A DNA stretch of 64,000 bases from Viridothelium virens (lineage: Eukaryota > Ascomycota > Dothideomycetes > Trypetheliales > Trypetheliaceae), in the NCBI GenBank assembly GCA_010094025.1, contig ML991780.1, positions 248,001-312,000 on the forward strand. The letters are read 5' to 3'. Below the pieces are notes generated by a model. It searched no databases. It was not told the DNA's origin and saw only the letters and a list, made by a program, of their open reading frames with translations. The translations under genes were made by a program, and so were the position numbers. Within the stretch, counting starts at the first letter, position 1, and every line of letters starts with the position of its first letter. Positions 1 through 12,430 of this stretch are shown here, piece by piece.

Positions 1-350
1 CAGGCGCAGGCATCGGCGCAGACGCGGCGAGACGTGGAGAGCTCCGCGCTTCACCACACAACACAACAACGTCTGATTAGCAGGCGCCCTCGATTGCCTT
101 CTGAAGCTCACTACATTATTTACCGAACTCGCCAGCTTCATCCTCCACATCCTAGGAAGTTATTCCACATCATACAAATTTCCGCGCAGACACTGCACTT
201 GCCTGTCATTCCGCTGGCGATTTTCCTCAAGATTCTTGAGGTTCCGTAACAAGTCAGCATGCTTTATTGAAGCAGCACACTTTTCGCCAGAGCATTCAAG
301 AGGTGTATCGAAGAAGTCTTCCGCGTGGCGGAGGCGCTTGAAGAGGCAAT
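1..350. other. 5' flank of the first gene
   Basis: No gene is supported here. It is the promoter and leader side of the nucleoporin gene that starts at 351. Open frames are short and unlike any family I know. Confidence 0.5.
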
Positions 351-3300
351 ATGAATGCGCAAATGCAGATTGGTCAGGACCTCGAGGACATACAAACAGA
401 GGTATGCCAGCGCCTTCCTACACCCTTTACCGAACAATACTAATGTAACTTCTTTTTTCAACAGGCACTTGGCTTCTCTGCGCTTTCTGGAGAGTCAAAA
501 GTCCGGTTGTTGCCTTCACCATGGCCCTCCAACGCCCTTCCGGAACCCACTTCATCTCTCCTCAGTATCGCTTCAGGAAAGGGCCTGCTCGCGGCTGCTG
601 GGCCAGAGCAGCTAGTCATTGCCTCTACGGTTTCTGTGCGGCAAGCTTTCAACAGTGAGGAAGGTGGCAAGAACAAGAGCTTTACTCCGCAGTTGAGTAT
701 CGACGTGCCTCGCCTCTCCCAAGTCGCATTCTCTGCCGATGAGAATTTCCTTGTTATATCCGCAGAAAGTGGAGGTGGATTCGCGATTTACAACGTATCA
801 GAAATCATGCAGGGTAACAAACAGCCGTCTTCTCAAATCGGGACAAATGGAATCTCCGTGCGAGCTTTGGTGCCCAACCCTGCAGCAGACTTTGCCTATT
901 TCTTCTCTATCATCACGACGAAAGGCCAATTAATGCTCGCTAATTTGAATGACAAGCAACTCATCAATGGTCCTCAGGGGCCGGTTATTAAAGATGGCGC
1001 GAGCTGTGTCTCCTGGAGCAGGAAGGGGAAACAGCTGGTCGTGGGTCTGGGGAACGGCACGGCTGTCCAGATGACGCCGGATGGCGTTGTCAAGGCAGAA
1101 ATACCAAGACCAACGAACTTGGAGGGGGATAAACATGGTATGTGCTACAAACGAACAGAGTTGCTTGAATGCTAATCAATGGCAAAGTCTCTACGATTTC
1201 ATGGCTCTCTAACGACGAGTTTCTCATCGTATACACTCCAACTGCTCCAGCGTACGAAACTGCACCCGAGTCAATATTCCAGCTCGTCACAAGGGATAAG
1301 GAAAGCTCAACCTATATTTTCCAGAAGCTTCTTGACCCAAGCCCTCCGTTTGGACTAAATCGCTCACCCCCTTCCCATTTCATCAATCGTCTGTATGGCT
1401 TTTCGGATCTTTCAGACTGTTTAATTATCGCCTCCACCTGCTCACCTGACATTGGTCTTTTCACAAAATCCGAGAAGCCTCTTGTAAGTGAGGTACCTGC
1501 GGAAAAAATTACAAACACATACACGTCCACTGGCTTGGCGCTTGATCATCGTCGAGCACAACTCCCTTATAGTGAGGACATGAGTGATACCTCTCCAATA
1601 GGGGTCACGATCGACCTTTCAAGCCGAGATATGGTCAAGCGGCCAATACCAGGTGATGAACTAGAAGAGTCAACAACTCCCTTGCCTGCGTTAATGGTTC
1701 TCAACAACGAAGGCTTGCTATCGGCATGGTGGATCGTGTACAATGACTCCGTGCGACAAGGCATCGCCTATCCTGGATTGGTAACGGTGACTAGTGGACC
1801 ACAAGCGGCTATCCAGACAGCGGCGTCTCCTGCAGGCTCTACTACACGAAGCGCTTTTGGAGGGTCAATGTCCAAGCCTGCAGCTCCAGCTTTTGGCCAG
1901 AGTAGTGCTCCCAGCATGAATAAGCCGTCTCCATGGGGTACACCATCGAAGGCTGGCTTCGCCCAGACTGGCGGTGCAGCATTTGGAAAGCCGGCTTTTG
2001 GCCAGTCTTCCTTCGGCCAGCCTTCATTTGGTCAACCTGCCTTTGGTCAACCTTCACAACCCACATCGTCTTTCGGGCAACCTTCACAACAGAAACCAAG
2101 CTTCGGGTCGCCTTCGGCAATGTCAGGTGCTTCTGGCGGTTCCGCTTTTGGCTCGGCTAACAATCTTGGCAACAAAGCTTCCCCTTGGGCTACTTCCAAT
2201 AAATCGGGAGATTCAGGTGAGAAACCAGCAAATCCTTTTGGAGGAACCGCTGCTGTAAGCTTTTCACCATTTGCCAAGCTGGGTGACAACAAGTCTGCTG
2301 CGTCTCCGTTCTCAAACATTTCTTCGTCTTCACCCTTCACTTCTGTAGGTCAAAACCAAGGTGGTTTCTCTTCCGCAAACCTTGGAAACAACAACAATCA
2401 AAATAAACCTCCTGGTATGACACCAGAACCTAGCTTTGGCTCTACAGTTGATCTTGGCTCAACGGTCTCAGGTAGCTCATTCGGTCAGCCATCCACACTC
2501 AGTAGCGGCTTGTCGGCCTGGAGTACGCCATCTACAAGCTCTGCCGCTTTTGGTACACAGGGAGCTACCCAGCCTCAGACCCAGAATCAGGAGATGCAGA
2601 TGGGCGATGACAGCGCTACTACGGAGAAAGCGGCCACATCATCGCAAAGTGCCTTCGGACTCAGCTCTGGAGGGTTCAGGCTCGACTCCGCATTCAAAGG
2701 TGATGGAACTGCAAAAGATGACTTACCGAAGCCCAAGGATCCGACCGCTGGGCTCTTTAGCATGGGCCTAGGAGATGCGCTACAAGAGGCGCAAAAAGCG
2801 CCCACAACGCCTATAAAGAAAGAACCCGAAGAGATTAAAGTCTCAGAAATCTCAACTACTCCAGCTTCTCCACCCAAAGCTTCAGAACCTACCAAAACCC
2901 CCGCGCCACTCGTTCAACAAGAGGCAGTGGCCGACGTTACTGATGCTCCGCTACCCCCTGATCCAACGAGTGCAAAGTTCAGGGCTAAGCAACTGGAAAT
3001 GAATGCCAATATGCCTCCAGGAGTAGGAGGCCCCAAATTGGCCACTGCTCCTCCAAAAGAAGAGCCTCCAAAAGCTGAGGAACTTCCTCCACTGGCGGGT
3101 AGTCCTCCCGTTGATCTTGGTGAGGGTTCTTCTCCGCTTTCCGATGTGCCCGATGAGAATCTAGATCAAATGAGAGAGAAACCAAAGGAGGCCCCACCAG
3201 ACTCGACGCCTGCAACCAAACCCGACTTCTCCTTCACGCCAGAATCGAAACCACCTCAGGAATCTGAAACTCAGAAGCCACAACAGCCCTCTAACACGCC

Positions 3301-4858
3301 ATTCGGTTTCCCCAAGCCCCCTGCAGCTAATTTTCCTCCTCCAACTTCTCGTCCTATTGCCAGCCCGCGGTCACCAAGTCCTACTCGTAATTTCACAACT
3401 CCAGCAGCCCCGTCCGGCAAACCCCTTGTCCCTCCACTAGGAGGAAGCCGACCCCCATCTCGACCTACCTCCCGTAGCGAGCGCCCTGCCTCCCGCTCCA
3501 GCTTCTTCGGCGTCTCCGGCGCGCGAACTCCTCAACCCCACGCGCCCTCTCATCTCCAGCAAGCCACACCGAAACCACCCTCACCTGAACCCGAGATCTC
3601 AGACCTCCAGGATGAAGAAGACGAGCGCATCCGGCAGCTCCTCGCTACCGATATCGAACCCACCCTCACCCTCGACCCTTTCATCGCGCACCAAGACTAC
3701 GCAGGCCTCGAAGTCAAGACAGGCCTCCTCGGCCAGATGGAGCGCACCTACCGCGACATCAACTCCATGCTCGACACGCTCGGTCTGAACGCCCGCGCTC
3801 TCCACGCCTGGATCGAAGGCCAGCACCAGCTCAGTCAGGACGGCGGCCGCGACCTCGCCGACCTCGACGCCGATAGCAACAACAACAGCGACAGTGCCTT
3901 CGACGACTGGACGCTTGTCGAGCTGACAGACCTGCGCGACATGGAAGACGCGCTAGGCGAGGAGCTCGAGCAGGGCCGCCTCACCTCTGTCTCCGAGAAA
4001 GTCAGCGAGCTGGCAGAGCTGCAGCGCGAGTCGCAGCGTCTGCGGGCGCGCGCCCGCGATGTGCGAACGGCGCTGGATGCGCGCGCCGATCCGGCGAGGG
4101 TGGCGGCGCAGAGGGCGCAGCCGCTGAGCGCCGAGCAGGGGGTGCAGCAGGCGGAGCTGCGGCGGTCGTTTGCCGCGTTTCAGAAGGGCTTGCTGGAGAC
4201 GGAGGAAGGGGTGTCGGTGTTGCGGGCGAAGCTGGCGGAGGTGGAGGCGAGCGCAGATGCGGATGCGGAAAGGGGACGGAGGGGGAAGGTGCCGACGGTG
4301 GAGGCGGTGAGGCGGACGATCGAGAAGATGACGGGGATGGTGGAGAAGCGGCATAATGATGTGACGGTTCTGGAGGCGCAGATGCGGAAGGTGAGGAAGG
4401 GGATGGCGGGGTTGAGTCTTGACGGTGGGGAGAGCCCGCGGTTGAGCCAGAGGGAAGATGAGAGCTCCAGCCCGTTTCGCACGCCTCCGAATTCGAGGGG
4501 GAAGTTTGCGGCATTCGCGGCGCCACCGGCTTCGACTAGCTCGTCGGCCTTGTTTAGGACGCCCGAGATGAGGAGAAGTATCATGCCTGGTACGTATGCG
4601 CTGGATTATTCGCCAAGTGTAGGAAGCGCGAGCGTTCATTCGAGTCCGATGGCACGGAGAAATCTGGGGGCGAGCGCCCTAGGGGCCAGCGTTCGGAGCA
4701 ATGGCAGTGTAGCTACGCCAAGGAAGAAGATGAGCGGGGTTCTAGAAGAAGACGTGCAGAGGTTCAATCAGAAAGCTGAGGGAAGGAAGAAGCTCCTGGG
4801 CTCATTGAGAGCGGCAGTAGAGAAAAACGGCGTGAGGGAGACGAAGGTAGATGGTTAG
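351..4858 (+). CDS. NUP159: Nucleoporin Nup159 (Nup214 homologue), 3 exons
   Basis: Exons 351-401, 465-1137 and 1188-4858 join with matching phase to give 1464 residues, close to yeast Nup159 (about 1460). Nup159 sits on the cytoplasmic face of the nuclear pore, where its N-terminal beta-propeller recruits the Dbp5 helicase during mRNA export. Residues 1 to about 400 look like the propeller. From about 460 there is a long FG-repeat region rich in AFGQP, SFGQP and SAFG units. A Pro/Ser/Lys-rich stretch follows, then a coiled coil (about 1080-1320) that in the family anchors to Nup82. The start is favoured because exon 1 encodes 17 residues that lead in phase into the propeller. Both introns are canonical, the second with GCTAATC as a likely branch site. 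The coding strand becomes C-rich after about 3480 and G-rich after about 4090. Confidence 0.93.
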
Positions 4859-5113
4859 CCCATTGTATGATTATTTGGTGGCCCGAAGAGCCAACCCTAA
4901 GGCTAGGAAGGTCTGAACTGGACGCGAAGTTGCACTGGATACTCCTGTTGTGGGATACTTTTGAGAATGCCAGAAAGACAATCGATACTTGTCATGATTA
5001 TTCCACGTCTCATGATGTCAAGCCCGTTCGTCCATTGTTCAGCCTCCCTTTTTGACTACAGCTCGCTAACACCATCCCTGTCCTGTACTCTTAAATTGAT
5101 ATAGTAGTCTAGG

Positions 5114-5139
5114 ATTTTTAGGAATCCGGACCTAAAAAT
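5114..5139. repeat. Perfect 9-base inverted repeat (hairpin)
   Basis: ATTTTTAGG and CCTAAAAAT flank an 8-base spacer downstream of NUP159. It might sit in the 3' untranslated region. No function is shown. Confidence 0.5.
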
Positions 5140-6138
5140 ATCATATACCATTATCTCTGTGGAAGTAACGATGTGTAGATGAGTATCACCTTGATTTCCG
5201 GGGCGTCTATGCGGACAGAGCGGCGGCTCCAAACGCATCTTAGGAGAACGATAAGGTCTATTTGGCTTGTTCTGTACTGCGGGCCTCGTGTATTTCGTCC
5301 CTGTGACGACATCTTACATAGTCTGGAGGGATTATCTCGTCCTGTCTTCTCTGAACTGGTGTTCCCACCTGAAGGTTCGCTTCTCCAATTTCGCTCCAGA
5401 TGATCTTGAACTCCTGGACATGAAGAACGATATGCTGCTGTGGATGAGCAAGGCAATGCTGGCGATATCAGGTCCCATCACACGAAAAGGAGGCAGTATG
5501 TAGTGGAAGCAACAAATGGCTGGGCTTGAAGATATGGATACACTTCCCAGCCTAGCGGAGTAGAGATATGGCTGCTGTTTGATAGATAGCGCTTTCTTCT
5601 CTCATTCATATTTAATCATCACTGCTGTACCATTTTTTCTCTGTCTTTCTAATGCCAAATAGAAGCTGACATCGCTAATTCTTCCTAGAATTCCCGAACT
5701 CGAGGAATTAAAAAAAGATTGCCCACCTCTAGTGTTTCTAGATCTTGGGATGGCGGGAGCAGCAGTGGAACGAGTGCACCGAGTGGAATCTCTGTCCTCC
5801 TGCAACTAATAACTCCTCGGAACATTCCCACCATTCCCCAGGTCATTTCTCCACAAACGAGGGCGTCATCGCGTGGTGGCGTCTTATCTTTGACAGGATC
5901 AGGGCGATGCGCAGCCAGGAATCTCGCTGGCTCGGGCCGCTAAGCTGCAGTAAGGTTTTGACTAAAGTGCATTTCCAGATTGTTGGGTGTGCTTCGAGTG
6001 AGGCTCGTCCCAATCCAAGGCCTGCATCGAATGATACTGCATCGATTGTTATCGACTTCGACACCACTTCCTCGAGGACCTCCGCAGGTACTCTGGAATC
6101 TTCACGATAAGCAGTACGGCTGAAACGAGATCTTGATG

Positions 6139-6178
6139 CTCGATCGAAGATCTGGGCCTTGCATTTCCTTCGATCGAG
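6139..6178. repeat. Perfect 11-base inverted repeat
   Basis: CTCGATCGAAG at 6139-6149 is matched by CTTCGATCGAG at 6168-6178, with an 18-base spacer. It lies about 1 kb upstream of the ammonium transporter. Confidence 0.55.
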
Positions 6179-6265
6179 CGCCACAAAACCTATCTATCGA
6201 AGGGCGCTCGTTGTTGTTCGGTTTCAGGCTGACAATACACCAATAATTGCAGAAACCCAAGAGCT

Positions 6266-6884
6266 CTTATCAGTGACGTCTGAGTAACGAATGAGAGACA
6301 AGATGACTCGCATCCTCCAGAGCCATTTTGGTAAAGCCCCCGTGCCATCTTACCATTAGCGGATAGGTCCCGACTTCGGGGGCCGACAACGGTTTCGTAA
6401 GTTGCTGACAACTGAACAATGCGGACTGATAAGGAATTTGCCAGGCGAATGGATGGACCTCCCAATTCCCCTTTCTGATCCCCAGACTTCCCGCAGGGCA
6501 TCCCGCGCCAAGTTCGTAATGGACTCTCGAGTGAGCTAAGATTGTTTGCAAATTCAGCGCTGGGATCTGGGGGGTTCTACTTTCCTTGGTGGCAAACTTG
6601 GAAGAAATACAATCATATTTGTGCGAGGTCATTCATCCGCTATACGGCAAAAGAGTCTGCTCGTTTAGTATCAAGCGTTGAACTGGTACCAGAAGCCTAA
6701 CGATGCAGTCTATCGTGTAGCACTCCACGCCATCTGGTCGAATTATGGAGACTCGCGTGTCATCGCTTAGGCCTCGTTCCCCACGAGATCCTTGTGGCAC
6801 TGAGCCGCTCATCAATCCCGGTCTACCTAGTAGCGTCGGTCGAGTTGTCGACCCACAAAGGGCCTCCACGCCAAGGATAGATAA
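6266..6884. promoter_or_regulatory. GATA-factor site cluster upstream of the ammonium transporter
   Basis: Matches to the HGATAR core of AreA/NIT2 factors are TGATAA near 6427-6432, its reverse complement within CTTATCAG near 6266-6272, and AGATAA near 6879-6884 next to a further GATAG. Fungal ammonium permeases are typically induced by AreA under nitrogen limitation, so this is a plausible control region. Binding is inferred only from short motifs. Confidence 0.4.
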
Positions 6885-7213
6885 GGAATTGGTGTTGTAC
6901 TTGCATGGTACCTCTTACCGTGCAGATGCTGGTTGATGACCGGGTCTTTGGGCCCAGAGCCCCAGATTCATGTTCTATATTATTCTTCCCTGTCCCTCTT
7001 CTTGTATTCTCCATCTCTTCCCTCGTGCCTCCACCGTCGAAGGGTTCCAACTTTGCGTGATTCTCTTTTTAGGGTTCAACTTCAACACCTGGTACCGACG
7101 GAAGGGGTCGGATGTCCCAACCAGTGACCCAAATTATCCGCGCCATCATTTATCCCAAATAAATTTTCGGAGAGAGCCCCAGCGTGAAGGTTGTCTAAGC
7201 CTCTTTAGTCAAG

Positions 7214-9041
7214 ATGTCGTACACATGGGTCGGGGCACCAACCCTCAATGCAAATTATACTGGAGGTGATGGAGGAGATTCAAGTAAGTCGAGTTCCTGT
7301 CATTTTAGCATCTTGACTTTCATCACGTGCAAACTTGGACAGAGCACAATTCTCACATATTACTACTTTTAATGTACAAGCAAAATCTCAGAAGTCTCTA
7401 CTGACCACTTAATTCCCTTAGAAAACGACAATCTGAATCAATGGTTCCAAGCGGGAGATCAAGCATACATCATCATAGCTTCGGCTATGGTGTTGGTCAT
7501 GATTCCAGGACTCGGGTTTCTATATTCTGGACTGGCACGACGGAAATCCGCCTTGAGTATGATCTGGGCGTGCATGGGCTCTTTTTCCGTCATTACGTTC
7601 CAATGGTATTTCTGGGGCTATTCTTTGGCATTTAGCAGCAATGCCAACAACGGTTTCATTGGAGACTTGAAGCACTTCGGTTTACAAAATACGCTTGCAA
7701 ACCCCAGTCCTGGCAGCCCCCTTATTCCAGAGCTGCTGTATTCATTCTACCAGGTAGGCGGGAAAAGAAAACACATAATGAGATGGCGACCGACTGACTA
7801 TGTTCCAGATGCAATTTTGCGCCACGACCGCTGCGATTGTTATGGGAGCAGTTGCTGAAAGAGGCCGACTTATTCCGGCCCTGGTTTTCATCTTTTGCTG
7901 GGCGACCCTCGTTTACTGTCCGATCGCATACTGGGCATGGGGTTACGAAGGATGGGCATACAAGTGGGGTGTTCTAGACTACGCCGGTGGTGGACCTGTC
8001 GAAATCGGATCTGGCTTATCTGCTCTAGCCTATTCCTGGATCCTTGGCAGACGCCAGGAGAAGATGATGTTAAACTTCCGACCCCATAACGTCTCCCTAA
8101 TTACCCTAGGAACTGTATTCCTGTGGTTTGGCTGGCTCGGCTTCAATGGTGGCTCTGCATTTGGTGCAAATCTGCGTGCAACCATGGCTTGCTGGAATTC
8201 CAACCTGACGGCTATGTTCGGCGCAATCGCATGGGTTCTTCTTGACTGGAGGTTGGCTCGCAAGTGGTCTATGGTCGGCTGGTGTTCCGGTTGCATATCT
8301 GGACTCGTTGCTGCCACTCCGGCCTCTGGGTTCATTACTCCATGGGCTAGTGTCATCCTTGGTATTATTACTGGTGTCGTATGCAACTTCAGTACCAAAA
8401 GTAAGCTCACACCCCTTTTCGTCGCTCGTCTCGTTGCTAATGGAATGATTTCAGTCAAATATTGGATCAGAATCGACGATGCCATGGACGTATTTGCTGA
8501 ACACGGAATAGCGGGAATGCTTGGTTTGCTCGCCAATGGCATTTTTGCCGCGAGCTATATCATCGGTCTTGATGGCGTCAACGTCTATTCTAGCGTCGGT
8601 ATCAAAGGTGGTTGGATCGAACACAACTACAAGCAACTCTACCAACAGTTCGCCTATATCTGCGCTGCCACTGGGTGGGCTTTCGTCATGAGCGCCCTCC
8701 TGGCTTTCGCCATCGACAAGATCCCTGGCCTGCACCTCCGTGCTTCAGAGGAAGCCGAATTGCTCGGTATGGATGACGACCAACTCGGCGAATTTGCATA
8801 TGATTACGTTGAGGTCAGACGTGATTATCTTGCCTGGACCCCAGCGAAGAACGAGCCTCATCAAAGCGACCACCTGATTCCACAGGGCGACCGCCACGGC
8901 ATTCCTCAGCACCAGCAAATGCTCGAGGGTAAGGAGCCAAGCGAGAGCAGTGGTAATGAACACACCGGAATCGGTGGTGACCGCCACGGTATTGCCTACG
9001 AAGAAGCTGAGCGAGAGAAGCACGCTCATTATGACCAATAA
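7214..9041 (+). CDS. MEP: Ammonium transporter (Mep/Amt family), Glu-type pore, 4 exons
   Basis: Exons 7214-7283, 7422-7753, 7809-8400 and 8455-9041 give 526 residues. This is a plasma-membrane ammonium permease. Family landmarks are MIPGLGF in the first helices, FRPHNV followed by LGTVFLWFGWLGFNGG, and the late pore histidine in AEHGIAGMLG. The early pore position, which is His in Mep2 and bacterial AmtB, reads GGPVEIGSG with Glu at about residue 199. As recalled from the literature, Glu here marks the Mep1/Mep3 (MeaA-like) subgroup of higher capacity and lower affinity; that assignment is an inference. The hydrophilic C-terminal tail holds a repeated GDRHGI motif. GATA sites lie upstream. 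Confidence 0.93.
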
Positions 9042-9761
9042 GCATTTCTTACCATATCAGGACCTCTGGATTGTACAATGTGGAAAATCGTTCTTGAATG
9101 TCAACATTAATGCATTGGGGTGGGTGACGCTGGTTTTTGTGATACCAATTTTGCATAGATACTGTCTTTTACGACAAAACAAGCTATTAGATGGCATTTA
9201 GCGCTGTCGAGTTTTCGCCTTTTCGCCGTTTCGACGTGACGTCTCTTAGGTGTAGTAAGGCACATCCAGCTCCAGCGTCTGGTGTCCATGTTGTCGTCGA
9301 AAACGGCCGAAATAAGAAATACAAATCAATAAGATCGATTACTCACTACCTACATTTCGGCAGCTGGTGAGACTTCAGGGTCGTGATTTCATCAGTTTCG
9401 TGGAAGAGGCCGACCTTCTGCTTATCGCTGCCAAGATCTCTGAGCATAGAGCCATTTTGGTAGACGATCCCGCATGCTACATCACATGATCCCGAGATCA
9501 GCGTTGAAGAATTCCCGGTCTGAATCGGCATCTAATACTTTTATGAAAGATTGCCTTATGAATCTCCATTTCTCTACTTTGCGTGGTTTCCAATAAGTAC
9601 AGTTCGCCACAAAATTACACCCAGCCAATCGTCAACGACTCAACAATCACCTCTGGACAGATTGCGTGACAAACGCTTGGGCACGGCTTGTGTTTCACTC
9701 TGCGGAGTCGCTTGTCATACTCTAGCCCTTGGGCTGATTTCCAAGGATCGATCAGGCGAAG
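9042..9761. other. Intergenic region, 720 bases
   Basis: No gene seen. An imperfect inverted repeat of TTTCGCCGTTTCGAC-like sequence near 9210-9228 and 9293-9311 lies in the 3' flank of the transporter. Confidence 0.45.
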
Positions 9762-10697
9762 ATGGATGTTCCCATCGCAGCAAATGTCTTGGGGACACTT
9801 GGGGCCGTTTGTTGGTCGACTCAAGTAGAACTTACCTGAAAACTGTGGACTGGATGGTGCTAGTAGGAATTTTCTGACAAAGGATAGCTTCTACCACAAA
9901 TTGTCATCAACTATCGGAGACATAATACAACCGGCCTTCAGTCATCAATGATGATGCTCTGGGCATGGGCAGGCGTGCCCCTTGGAATATACAATATCGT
10001 GGAAGACTTCGATATCGCCTTAAAAATTCAACCGCAGATATTAACGACATTGAGTCTGATAACATGGATGCAATGTTACTATTACGAGAAGGTTAGTGAT
10101 ATGAAAAGAAAGGCTCTGTTTTGTATTGACGTGCTTTAGCAATGGTCGATCTTCCGAGCACTCGGTGTTACACTTCCTTTGGCCACTCTCATGGGCGGCA
10201 TCGAAGCAAGCTTTATCATTGCTCTTCGAATCGCCAGAGACAGAGGGCGAGAATGGCCGATCACGCTAATGGCAATTCTCTCCGCAGTCTTGCTTGCTTC
10301 TGGAGTCTTACAACATTACTTGGACATCTACCGGCATCGCACTGTCAGGGGCATTTCATTCATCTTTGTTGGAATTGACGCGATGGGTGATCTGACGTCG
10401 CTGATATCTATCCTTTTCCAGCCAAAGCTTGATATTCTGGGTATGGTCATATACGGGACAGAACTTGCACTATGGATCGGCGTATTCATTGCAGGAGGAT
10501 TTTACAATCTCACACCATGGTTACGACAGAAACTGAAGGATAGCGCGTCTGCAAGAACTTCAAGACGACACGGACGAACAGCTCGAGAGTCTGTTAACGG
10601 GATTGCTCTTCACGATCTGCCATCATCAACATCTGTCTTTCGCACAACGTCGGGATTGGACTCTGCTATGCGAATGCGCGCGCAAAATGCCGCGTGA
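9762..10697 (+). CDS. PQ-loop repeat membrane protein, 3 exons
   Basis: Exons 9762-9824, 9888-10091 and 10140-10697 give 274 residues. The protein starts MDVPIAANVLGTLGAV and contains a clear PQ-loop (LLPQIVINYRRH) early and a second PQ (IQPQI) later, with about seven hydrophobic segments. PQ-loop proteins such as the Ypq/PQLC2 group move basic amino acids or cystine across vacuolar or lysosomal membranes; the substrate of this fungal subgroup is not evident. The start was chosen because the first short exon supplies the conserved residues before the PQ loop and both introns fit in phase. The C-terminus is Arg/Ser-rich and soluble. Confidence 0.85.
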
Positions 10698-11404
10698 AAC
10701 GGGCGAGGCTATATCACATTAAATTGAAGCGTTATGGCATTGTCATTAATACCTATCTGGAGGCGCCAAGAATATCTGACAGTCTGTGTAGATGAGTAAT
10801 GCTTCTCAGTGAGTGGCCGGACGCTCTCAACACTCCGGATGCTGTACACCACCCAGTCCCAGAGATCTTCACGAGAATGTGGGTTGTGCTTTGTTTCCTC
10901 ATCCAAACAGTGGTAACGCAACTTTGGTTTGAGCCCCCGTTCGCACTGATGCTTTGAAGGAGTGTTACGTAACAAAGGTGTTTGCGTGTTGTTGTTGACT
11001 GCCGTCACTGCTTGTGGCTTCCTTTCTTTCACCTCCACAACACACTCTTGCCGCGACAGGCGGCCCTTCGACCTCGCGCCTACCTCATCGACCATCCATT
11101 CACCGCGCGTGACCCCACAATCTTCTTCCACTCGCCTCTCTCCGGATTTTCCTTCACCCCACATTAGTACCTCATCATTCGTGGCTTCTTGCCCACAATT
11201 TAGGTGCTCGTTCACACAGACCTATACACGCCCCATCCAATTATTCGATTTCTTCCAACTTTTATCCAATCTGCACGGTCCATCCGCAAACCTCTCCAGG
11301 CGAAAGTACGCCTCGTCCGGCATTCTTGGTCGAGGTAGCTACCGGACTTGGATCAGTCTGAGCGATCTGATTGTTCGTCCACCTACCGTCGAGCACACGC
11401 CACA
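10698..11404. other. Intergenic region and pyrimidine-rich promoter
   Basis: No gene supported. The stretch 11020-11300 is rich in C and T on the plus strand, as is common in fungal leaders, and it precedes the ATG at 11405. Confidence 0.5.
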
Positions 11405-12430
11405 ATGATGGAACTGCAACGTACCCGAGCCGATTCTGGCCTGTCTAGCAGCAACCGCTTCCGTGCTGAGAGCGTCAGTAGCCTGAGAGGACCTCCGCAT
11501 AATACCCCCGACACGCAGTCAGTATGGGGAGCAGCGAGCGAGCATAACCCTGATCTAGACGACGTTGACGAACGTCTTGCAATAACTCTAGCCGATGGGG
11601 GATTGGGTCAACCGACCTTCGTACCGGAGAATACACCCCGTAGCAGCACACCTGCTAGTCACATTCGAGCTGTCGTCAACAACCTACCAAGTATCGATGA
11701 GAAGATTGAGCCACTACCCCCGAGCAGGTACTCGGTGACCACGCAATCGAACGCCGAGGAAAGAAGTGAGGTCGAGCATGATGACGTCCCCGTCATTCTA
11801 GGTCAGTGCCAGCTCGAGAAAACTTCGAGTAAGGTAGAAGCTTCTCACACTGCTCCATTAGATGAGGCGCACGACAAACGCTACAGTGGTGAACTTTCTC
11901 CCGCCAATGGAGCTAACGGCGTTCGTGAACATTCTGACTGGCACGATGAAGTTCAGGCCGAACTTCGCCGAGACCTCATTCGTCTTAGCAATTTAGCTGA
12001 TGACGACCATGCCCGGGATCCCTCATTGACCTCTTCCGCTCACTACCGCAACCGCTTACTCTTCTGCTTGCGCAACTCACCTCGCTCCGGTCCCTACGAT
12101 GGTTCTGTCGAGGTGGTAGCTAGTAGACTGAAGGATCATCATCTCTCAGGGAATAGCTCTCCGCAGCTAGATTCTCACAATCACGAGCAAGCTGGGGCCT
12201 TGAGGCCTAATGGCAGCAACGAAGCTCTTGCAGGCAGCTTTATACGGAGCGATCCAGTAGTCTCCAATGAAACGAACGAGCGCTATCTCAATATGGTTCC
12301 CGTCTGTGAATTCGACAATGTGAAACGCAAGGTCGAAGGCCTTGTGAGCCTAATTGGCGACATGCTCCAGCTACAAGAGAAGGCAGGTGTGGATGTTTCA
12401 AATGTAAAAGAAGAGCTCATGAAGCTATAG
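11405..12430 (+). CDS. Hypothetical acidic protein, 341 residues
   Basis: A single uninterrupted frame starting MMELQRTRADSGLSSSNR. I do not recognise a family. Most of it looks disordered, rich in Ser, Asp, Glu and Asn. The last 50 residues, from about NMVPVCEFDNVKRKVEGL, look helical and may form a short coiled coil. The frame is open upstream to 11348, but the pyrimidine-rich leader and the double ATG at 11405 favour this start. It runs head-to-tail with MAD1, about 470 bases away. Confidence 0.65.
   Translation: MMELQRTRADSGLSSSNRFRAESVSSLRGPPHNTPDTQSVWGAASEHNPDLDDVDERLAITLADGGLGQPTFVPENTPRSSTPASHIRAVVNNLPSIDEKIEPLPPSRYSVTTQSNAEERSEVEHDDVPVILGQCQLEKTSSKVEASHTAPLDEAHDKRYSGELSPANGANGVREHSDWHDEVQAELRRDLIRLSNLADDDHARDPSLTSSAHYRNRLLFCLRNSPRSGPYDGSVEVVASRLKDHHLSGNSSPQLDSHNHEQAGALRPNGSNEALAGSFIRSDPVVSNETNERYLNMVPVCEFDNVKRKVEGLVSLIGDMLQLQEKAGVDVSNVKEELMKL

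Larger units (their letters stand above)
4859..7213. other. Intergenic region, 2.35 kb
   Basis: No convincing gene. Open frames of up to about 120 codons (for example 5745-6110) lack recognisable motifs. A perfect 9-base inverted repeat (5114-5122 with 5131-5139) lies 255 bases past the NUP159 stop, and an 11-base one (6139-6149 with 6168-6178) lies further on. GATA-type sites cluster upstream of the ammonium transporter. Confidence 0.5.

Noticed and set aside
3953-4639. 228-codon minus-strand frame
   Set aside because: Antisense shadow of the GC-rich NUP159 3' end; Arg/His/Pro-rich low complexity without motifs.
5745-6110. Open frame of 121 codons in the NUP159 to transporter gap
   Set aside because: No recognisable domain, no neighbouring exon with fitting phase, and an overlapping frame of similar length on the other strand.
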